The notes beneath the pieces are model-generated. The model did not search any database, was not told where the DNA came from, and saw only the letters and a list, made by a program, of their open reading frames with translations. This document shows, piece by piece, positions 55,624 to 64,000 of a DNA stretch of 64,000 nucleotides. The number at the start of each line of letters is the position of its first letter. The first letter of the stretch is position 1. The DNA is from Micromonospora inyonensis (lineage in GTDB: Bacteria; Actinomycetota; Actinomycetes; Mycobacteriales; Micromonosporaceae): the NCBI RefSeq assembly GCF_900091415.1, contig NZ_FMHU01000001.1:496001-560000 (forward strand). The letters run 5' to 3'. The position numbers and the translations under genes were made by a program.

Positions 55624-56742
55624 TCAGCGGTCCAGGACCAGACCGACCTTCTGGAACTCCTTGAGGTCGCGGTAGCCGCACTTGGCCATCGCCCGACGCA
55701 GGCCGCCGAAGAGGTTGAGCTGGCCGTCCGGCTCGTCGGCCGGGCCGAAGAGCAGCCGCTCCATGGAGCCGAGCGGCTCACCGGCCACCTCGAACGCCCC
55801 CCGGGGTAGCGAAGGGTGGCTGGCCGCCGAGTGCCACCAGGCACCGCCGGCCGGGGCCTCCTCGCAGAGCGAGAGCGGCTCGCCGAGCATCACCGCGTCC
55901 GCGCCGCAGCCGAGCGCCTTGGCGATGTCGCCGGAGGTCTGCACGTCGCCGTCGGCGATCAGGTGCACGTACCGGCCACCGGTCTCGTCGAGGTAGTCCC
56001 GCCGGGCCGCCGCCGCGTCCGCGATGGCGGTCGCCATGGGCACCCGGATGCCGAGCACCGACTCGGTGGTCGACCAGCCGTCGCCGCCGATACCGACGAT
56101 CACCCCGGCCGCGCCGGTACGCATCAGGTGCAGCGCCGTCTTGTAGTCGGTGCAGCCGCCGACGATCACCGGCAGGTCGAGGTCGGCGATGAACTCCTTG
56201 AGGTTCAGCGGCTCATCGGTGGTCGAGACGTGCTCGGCGGAGACGATGGTGCCCTGGATGACCAGGATGTCGACCCCGGCGTCCAGGATCACCGGGGCGA
56301 GCGCCAGGGTGTGCTGCGGGGAGACCCGGACGGCCACCGTGCCGCCCCCGGCACGCAGCTCGCGGACCCGCTCGGCGATCAGGTCCGGGCGGATCGGCTC
56401 GGCGTACACCTCCTGGAGGCGCTTGGTGGCTCGGGCGTCCTCGCCGAGCGCGGCCAGCTCCTCCAACACCTTGGCCGGGTTCTCGTACCGGGTCCAGAGG
56501 CCCTCGACGTTGAGCACGCCCAGCCCGCCGAGCTGGCCGAGCCGGACGGCGGACGCCGGGCTCATCGTCGCGTCGGACGGGTGCGCGACACAGGGGATGC
56601 CGAACTGGTACGCGTCGAGCCGCCAGGCGGTCGAGACGTCGTCGACGTCCCGGGTCCGGCGGCTCGGCACGATGGCGATGTCGTCCAGGTGGTAACCGCG
56701 CTGCGCGGTCTTGCCCAGCCCGATCTCGACCACGTCACGCAT
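55624..56742 (-). CDS. guaB3: GuaB3 family IMP-dehydrogenase-related protein
   Basis: 372 residues of the IMPDH TIM barrel without CBS domains. The N-terminus VEIGLGKTAQRGYHLDD and PVIVGGCTDYKTALHLMRTG are typical of GuaB3. The loop that carries the catalytic Cys in true IMPDH reads VGIGGDGWSTTESVLG here, without Cys, so classical IMPDH activity is not expected. Some GuaB3 proteins are reported to be GMP reductase-like; that is not shown here. It follows guaB by 28 bases, as in M. tuberculosis (guaB2-guaB3). Confidence 0.92.
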   Translation of the reverse strand: MRDVVEIGLGKTAQRGYHLDDIAIVPSRRTRDVDDVSTAWRLDAYQFGIPCVAHPSDATMSPASAVRLGQLGGLGVLNVEGLWTRYENPAKVLEELAALGEDARATKRLQEVYAEPIRPDLIAERVRELRAGGGTVAVRVSPQHTLALAPVILDAGVDILVIQGTIVSAEHVSTTDEPLNLKEFIADLDLPVIVGGCTDYKTALHLMRTGAAGVIVGIGGDGWSTTESVLGIRVPMATAIADAAAARRDYLDETGGRYVHLIADGDVQTSGDIAKALGCGADAVMLGEPLSLCEEAPAGGAWWHSAASHPSLPRGAFEVAGEPLGSMERLLFGPADEPDGQLNLFGGLRRAMAKCGYRDLKEFQKVGLVLDR

Positions 56743-56770
56743 GAGGGTCTCCAGTTGTCGCAGGGGATGG

Positions 56771-58363
<1,593 letters not shown>

Positions 58364-58518
58364 TCAGTGAGGTGGTGCGCGGCACCGGAACACGCCGCCG
58401 AACGCGGGCGCGTCACCTCATCGTACCCATTGAGCTGGGCGGCCCCGGGCGGCGGCGCAGTGCGGTGACGGGCGGGCTGGGGCAGGCGGGCGGACGGGCT
58501 TGGGTCTACGGTGAGGGG

Positions 58519-58932
58519 GTGCACGACGAGCCCATCGACCCGTTTAACGGCGACCCGGCCGACCCGGCCGCCGGCCTGCACGATCCCGGCGACGACACCG
58601 GGCTGGAACCGCTGACCGACGTCGAGCGGCAGGACGTCCTGGAGGACCTGGCGGATCTGGAGATCTACCAGGCGCTGCTGGCGCCGATCGGGGTCCGCGG
58701 GTTGGTGATCGAGTGCGAGGACTGCCACGAGCCGCACTACTTCGACTGGGACCTGCTCCGCGGCAACCTGCGCCACCTGCTCAGCTCCGGACGACCCCGG
58801 GTGCACGAGCCGGCCTACGACCCGGATCCCGACCACTACGTCACCTGGGACTACGCCCGTGGCTACGCCGACGGGGTGCACGACACCCTGACCGAGTCCG
58901 GCGAGGACGACACCGACTCCCCGAGCGCCTGA
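58519..58932 (+). CDS. DUF5319 family protein
   Basis: 137 residues, acidic. The central region has VERQDVLEDLADLEIYQALL, then a conserved CEDCHEPHYFDWDLLRGNLR with two Cys and a His that could bind zinc, and HVTW-like VTWDYARGYADG near the end. GTG 58519 follows GAGGGG. Length and position beside guaB equal M. tuberculosis Rv3412. Function unknown. Confidence 0.82.
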   Translation: MHDEPIDPFNGDPADPAAGLHDPGDDTGLEPLTDVERQDVLEDLADLEIYQALLAPIGVRGLVIECEDCHEPHYFDWDLLRGNLRHLLSSGRPRVHEPAYDPDPDHYVTWDYARGYADGVHDTLTESGEDDTDSPSA

Positions 58933-58961
58933 CCCGGCCGGGCAGCCGGGCCGGCCTCAGC

Positions 58962-59798
58962 TCAGGCGACCAGGCCGGCGCGGAAGCCCGCGGCGACGGC
59001 GTGCGCCCGGTCCCGGGCACCGAGCTTGCGGAAGAGCCGGCGGGCGTGTGTCTTGACGGTGTCCTCCGAGACGAACAGCTCACGGCCGATCTCGGCGTTG
59101 CTCTTCCCCTCCGCCATGCCGAGCAGCACCTGGAGTTCCCGCTCGGTGAGCCCGATCCCACCCCGTCCGCGCCCGGCCGGTTCGCCCCGCCCGCGTCCGG
59201 CCGGTTCGGCCCGGCGACGCTCCGGCGTCGCCCCGGCGGTCTCCGGCTCGGCGCCGTCGTCCGGCTCGTCGTCGCCGCGCTGCACCGGAACCATCGCCGG
59301 GCCGCCCGGCATCTCGTCCGGCCAGTCCGCCGCCGTGGCGGCCGGGGTACGCCCGCCCGGCCGGCCGGTCGCGCCGACCACGGCCGCGGTGTCCAGGGCC
59401 GGATCGGCGATCCGGCGACGGGACGACCGCCCCGGGGCGGTGAGCAGCAGGAGTGCCTTCGCGACCGCGCTGGTCAGGTCCTGGTCGACGCCCTGGATGA
59501 GCCCGCGCGCCCCGGCGCTGATGGTGGCCGCCGCCGCGTTGGACTCCTCCGCGCCGAGCAGCAGCACCGCCGCCTGGGGTGCCCGGGCCAGGACGCGCCG
59601 GACGAAACCCGCGCTGTCCGGCCGGGTCAGCGCGGTGTCGGCGAGCACCACGTCGGGCGGCTGCTCGGCGAGGCGCAGCATCACCTCGGGATCGGAGACG
59701 GCGGTACGGACGACGGCGGACAGGCCCAGCCTGGCCGCTGCGGAAGACAGGTGCTGCGCCGCCAACGGGGTTCGGACGCAGACGAGAACCGTACGCAC
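58962..59798 (-). CDS. LuxR-type response regulator with atypical receiver
   Basis: 278 residues. The N-terminal receiver-like fold keeps the phosphorylation-site position (PPDVVLADTAL) but lacks the acidic pair (VLVCVRTPLA) and the conserved Lys/Thr pocket is not evident. A ~90-residue low-complexity linker (about 125-210) contains the repeat EPAGRGRG. The C-terminal HTH is canonical: LTERELQVLLGMAEGKSNAE and VSEDTVKTHARRLFRKLGAR. It is beside WhiB and guaB where Streptomyces has bldM, so it may be a developmental regulator; orthology is tentative. GTG 59798 follows GGAGAGGAG. Confidence 0.82.
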   Translation of the reverse strand: MRTVLVCVRTPLAAQHLSSAAARLGLSAVVRTAVSDPEVMLRLAEQPPDVVLADTALTRPDSAGFVRRVLARAPQAAVLLLGAEESNAAAATISAGARGLIQGVDQDLTSAVAKALLLLTAPGRSSRRRIADPALDTAAVVGATGRPGGRTPAATAADWPDEMPGGPAMVPVQRGDDEPDDGAEPETAGATPERRRAEPAGRGRGEPAGRGRGGIGLTERELQVLLGMAEGKSNAEIGRELFVSEDTVKTHARRLFRKLGARDRAHAVAAGFRAGLVA

Positions 59799-59922
59799 AG
59801 TGGGGTCTCCTCTCCGTCAGGAAGGAGACCATGGGCGGCGCTGATCATGAGGGCGTTCCGGGCAATTCTCTAGACTTTTCCGACATATAGGTTCTTTGCC
59901 GCGAGTTGCCGGAACTTTTCGA

Positions 59923-59936
59923 TCACACACGTGTGA
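59923..59936. promoter_or_regulatory. Inverted repeat in the divergent regulator/WhiB promoter region
   Basis: TCAC-ACACGT-GTGA, containing the perfect 10-bp palindrome CACACGTGTG, lies 125 bases upstream of the LuxR-type gene and 119 upstream of WhiB. An AT-rich patch at 59865-59900 (CTAGACTTTTCCGACATATA) is the likely promoter zone. Regulator unknown. Confidence 0.4.
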
Positions 59937-60054
59937 GCGGAGGGACGGCAGGGTACCGAGGGGCCGGGCCGGACACGGCGTACTCGCGCGATCCGCTGCC
60001 CGGGACCGGCCTAACGGACCATCGCGGCGGTGCCGCGCGGGAGGAGGGGTGCTG

Positions 60055-60438
60055 ATGTCGAACGTACGTAGACTGCCCGGACCCATCGTCGACCTCTGGG
60101 ACTGGCAGCGGCTCGGTGCCTGCCGGGGCCGCGACAGCGCCCAGTTCTTCCACCCGGACGGCGAACGCGGTTCCTCCCGCCTGCGCCGCGAGTCGGGAGC
60201 CAAGGCGGTCTGCCGGGCCTGCCCGGTACGCGCCGAGTGCGCCGCGCACGCCCTCTCCGTCCGTGAGCCGTACGGGGTCTGGGGCGGATTCAGCGAGTCC
60301 GAGCGCCTCCGACTGCTCGCCATCGGCTGGGAGGACCTGGCCGACCGGCGACGCAGCCGGGTGGACGTCGCCCGCCTGGAGGCCCGCCTCGGCCGCCCGC
60401 ACAAGTCGACGATGCCCGCGCAGCGCAACGTCGCCTGA
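60055..60438 (+). CDS. WhiB-family iron-sulfur transcriptional regulator (WhiB3-like)
   Basis: 127 residues. Four cluster-ligand cysteines: Cys23 (GACRGRD), Cys53 and Cys56 (VCRACPV) and Cys62. The turn motif EPYGVWGG (71-78) is followed by FSESERLRLL and a basic C-terminus for DNA or sigma-factor contact. The N-terminal LPGPIVDLWDWQ and FFHPDGERG resemble M. tuberculosis WhiB3, which also lies beside groEL1/groES and guaB2. ATG 60055 follows GGAGGAGG. It probably senses redox or nitric oxide. Confidence 0.92.
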   Translation: MSNVRRLPGPIVDLWDWQRLGACRGRDSAQFFHPDGERGSSRLRRESGAKAVCRACPVRAECAAHALSVREPYGVWGGFSESERLRLLAIGWEDLADRRRSRVDVARLEARLGRPHKSTMPAQRNVA

Positions 60439-60460
60439 CGCACCCGCCGACCACGATCAC

Positions 60461-60491
60461 CGCTGCCGCGTCCCTGCCGGGCGCGGCAGTG
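60461..60491 (+). terminator. Terminator after WhiB gene
   Basis: CTGCCGCG / CGCGGCAG with an 11-nt loop, extendable by one G-T pair, 23 bases after the WhiB stop. Between here and 60660 nothing gene-like is seen. Confidence 0.6.
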
Positions 60492-60660
60492 TGCTGTCCG
60501 GAAGCATGTCCGCGCTGGTGGACTGGCGGCGGGCAGGCGTTCGAGGAGCCGGTCGCCCTGGCCCGCCGGTTCCAGACGACGGAGACCCACCCCGCGGGAG
60601 GCCGATGGTCCTTCCTCCGCCTGGCGACGACGTCGGACTGGTACACCGTGGACCGGCGGA

Positions 60661-60744
60661 ACGACGACGCGGGGCACACCGTCGGGGTGGACGGCGTGCC
60701 CCGCGTCGTCGTGCCGCCGGGCGTTCCGGGGGAGCGGAACGCCC
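60661..60744 (-). terminator. Double hairpin terminator after groEL
   Basis: A perfect 17-bp stem (60661-60677 with 60696-60712, arm ACGACGACGCGGGGCAC) and a second 10-bp stem GGGCGTTCCG / CGGAACGCCC (60719-60744) lie within 105 bases of the groEL stop. Confidence 0.75.
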
Positions 60745-60765
60745 GACGTGGGTGTCGCGGTTCGG

Positions 60766-62484
<1,719 letters not shown>

Positions 62485-62793
62485 TTACTTCTCGATGACC
62501 GCGAGGACGTCGCGGGCGGAGAGCACCAGGTACTCCTCGCCGGCGTACTTGACCTCGGTGCCGCCGTACTTCGAGTAGATGACGGTGTCGCCGACCTGCA
62601 CGTCAACCGGGATCCGGTTGCCCTTGTCGTCGACGCGGCCCGGGCCGACAGCGAGGACGGTGCCCTCCTGCGGCTTCTCCTTGGCGGTGTCGGGGATCAC
62701 GATGCCCGACGCCGTGGTGGTCTCAGCCTCGTTCGCCTGGACCAGGATCCGGTCCTCGAGCGGCTTGATCGCAACCTTGGTCGCGGTAGTCAC
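62485..62793 (-). CDS. groES: Co-chaperonin GroES
   Basis: 102 residues, normal length: [20 protein letters not shown], mobile-loop region [27 protein letters not shown] and C-terminal [18 protein letters not shown] 62793 is chosen because AGGAGG is eight bases upstream; ATG 62799 is too close to it. First gene of groES-groEL1. Confidence 0.95.
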   Translation of the reverse strand: MTTATKVAIKPLEDRILVQANEAETTTASGIVIPDTAKEKPQEGTVLAVGPGRVDDKGNRIPVDVQVGDTVIYSKYGGTEVKYAGEEYLVLSARDVLAVIEK

Positions 62794-62932
62794 GGGCATA
62801 CCCTCCTGGGGTACTGGTTTCGTAACCGGTCGGCGGGGCCGACCAGCGTCAATCTGCCACATGCCACCGGGCGGGGCCGTCGTCGCGGGTGCCGGTCCGC
62901 CTGGCGTTGAACCTCCGGGCCGGGCCCGGAAG

Positions 62933-63004
62933 CTGGCACCCTCGATGGGAGAGTGCTAATCGCAGATTAGGCCTCCGCTAGCACTCCGTCAAGGAGAGTG
63001 CCAA
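62933..63004 (-). promoter_or_regulatory. groES-groEL promoter with two CIRCE operators
   Basis: Read on the minus strand, -35 TTGACG (62992-62987) and -10 TAATCT (62969-62964) are spaced by 17 bases. CIRCE copy 1 (62978-63004, CTAGCACTC-N9-GAGTGCCAA, 2 mismatches to TTAGCACTC-N9-GAGTGCTAA) covers the -35. Copy 2 (62933-62959, CTGGCACCC-N9-GAGTGCTAA, 3 mismatches) covers the expected transcription start. HrcA repressor binding is established for CIRCE; both sites are inferred to act here. Confidence 0.9.
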
Positions 63005-63227
63005 CGACGGCGGGGCGCATCGCGCCGGTCCGGGCCCCGCGACGGTGTCCGACCCCCGCCCCCGGACCGCCCGTCACGCACCCTGCCGCACAGCCCCGGC
63101 GCAGGTTCCGGCCACCTACGCGGACGAGCGTGTCGGCGGATCCCCCGACACACCTGGACAATTAAAGTTAATAATCCCAATAATTAGACATCCGTCGATC
63201 AGACGGCTCTCCTACCGGGAGGTCCGG

Positions 63228-63856
63228 ATGCGTCGCCCTGCCCCCAGACCGCTGCTGGCCGCCGTGTCGGCCCTCGCCGCCATCACCGCCACGACCCTCG
63301 TCATGGCCACCCCGGCACAGGCCGCTGGCCCGACCGCCACCTTCGTCAGGACCGCCGACTGGGGCACCGGGTGGGAGGGGCGCTACACCATCACCAACGG
63401 TGGCCCGGCCACCATCACCGGCTGGCAGGTCGTCTTCAGCCTGCCGGCGGGCACCACGCTCGGCTCCTACTGGGACGCCACGCTCAGCAGCGCCGGCCAG
63501 CGGCACACCTTCACCAACCGTTCGTGGAACGGCACCACGTCGCGATGACCGACATGCTGCTGGCCGGCTTCCCGGTCGCCGGCAACCCCGACCGGTTCTT
63601 CCCCGCGCTGCGCGAGGACCAGGTGGCCTTCGGGGCGCCTTCCTCCCCCAGCGCCGGCAACGGCTACCTGGCCCCCACCGGGGTGCAGGCCGCGGTCACC
63701 TGTTTGGTCAGCGGGCAGAGCTGCGGATCGTACGCGCCGCGCAGCGGCACCAACCCGGCCTTCCGGGGCCTGATGACCTGGTCGATCAACTGGGACCGGT
63801 TCTACGCGTGGGAGTTCCGCCTGCACCACGGCCCGTTCCTCCGGTCACTGCCCTGA
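63228..63856 (+). pseudogene. GH18 chitinase with CBM2, internal deletion
   Basis: From ATG 63228 (after GGGAGG): a signal peptide ending ATPAQAAGP and a CBM2 cellulose/chitin-binding domain (about 35-100: WGTGWEGRYTITNGG, ITGWQVVFSLPAG, FTNRSWNGT). The frame stops at 63548. In another frame the sequence continues as the C-terminal end of a GH18 chitinase (MLLAGFPVAG, LREDQVAFGAPSSP, CLVSGQSCGSY, FRGLMTWSINWDRFYAWEF) to a stop at 63856. The linker and most of the catalytic barrel with the DxxDxDxE motif are absent. Not functional as a chitinase. Confidence 0.85.
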
Positions 63857-63877
63857 CCGGGCGGCTTCCGGGTGCAT

Positions 63878-63923
63878 GCAGGGGACCCCTGTTCGACAAA
63901 AAGCGGTAACAGGGGACCCCTGC
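63878..63923. repeat. Dispersed palindromic element, copy 5
   Basis: GCAGGGGACCCCTGTT (63878-63893) and AACAGGGGACCCCTGC (63908-63923) pair with one central mismatch around loop CGACAAAAAGCGGT, matching the loop of copy 4. It lies 22 bases after the chitinase remnant. Confidence 0.88.
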
Positions 63924-64000
63924 TACCTCCCGAACCGCCCCCGCCACACGACCAGGGCCGGCGGGTTGCCGAGGTGGTCGACGGGCGGCGGTGGGGGCCG

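Overview
The window reads as a chromosomal segment of a high-GC actinomycete, most likely a Micromonosporaceae member (Micromonospora/Salinispora-like). This rests on very high GC, many GTG starts and GTGA/ATGA overlaps, a WhiB regulator, a GroEL with a histidine-rich tail, DUF5319, GuaB3 and PerM proteins, and gene order shared with other actinobacteria. The assignment is an inference from family knowledge, not a database result.

Layout. 0-5 kb: the 3' part of valS faces an operon of two ABC ATPase/permease pairs. 5.1-9.5 kb: a frameshifted DM13 gene, an ATP-sulfurylase-like/APS-kinase fusion, and a DeoR regulator overlapping galT. 9.8-13.3 kb: icd, mdh and folD. 13.4-27.1 kb: a block with the same neighbours as Mycobacterium tuberculosis Rv0948c-Rv0957: purN-purH (here one open frame), small DUF4190/CD225 proteins, PerM, sucD-sucC, M23 peptidases, pcrA/uvrD1 and chorismate mutase. 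The chorismate mutase has a Phe-Tyr-Tyr leader peptide and a terminator that look like a transcription attenuator. 27.2-33.1 kb: a five-gene oligopeptide-type ABC importer. 33.5-38.9 kb: a response regulator and PspC-type sensor kinase, divergent from another PspC membrane protein and followed by psd; pssA converges on psd, giving phosphatidylethanolamine synthesis. 40.1-42.6 kb: two adjacent double-Nudix proteins and a small PspC protein.

42.6-63 kb corresponds to the backbone guaA - cholesterol-oxidase-like GMC gene - guaB3 - guaB - DUF5319 - LuxR-type regulator - WhiB - groEL - groES. It is interrupted at about 47.5-55.6 kb by an accessory segment. That segment holds a GntR regulator with a palindromic operator between two divergent arms. 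One arm is an ABM monooxygenase-like protein and an MFS permease. The other is a LLM (F420/FMN) oxidoreductase, a transglutaminase-like hydrolase, a succinate-semialdehyde-type aldehyde dehydrogenase and an F420:NADPH oxidoreductase-like protein. Next to it lie a gene-poor stretch and a PIN/antitoxin pair. This looks like a self-contained, regulated, F420-linked catabolic pathway for an unidentified compound and is the main candidate for an undescribed system.

Two other signals recur. A dispersed palindromic element (arms around GCAGGGGACCCCTGC, conserved loop) occurs at five intergenic sites in different orientations relative to genes. Three genes are broken: DM13 by one base, and a GMC oxidoreductase and a GH18 chitinase by internal deletions. 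No tRNA, rRNA, CRISPR array or intact insertion sequence was seen.
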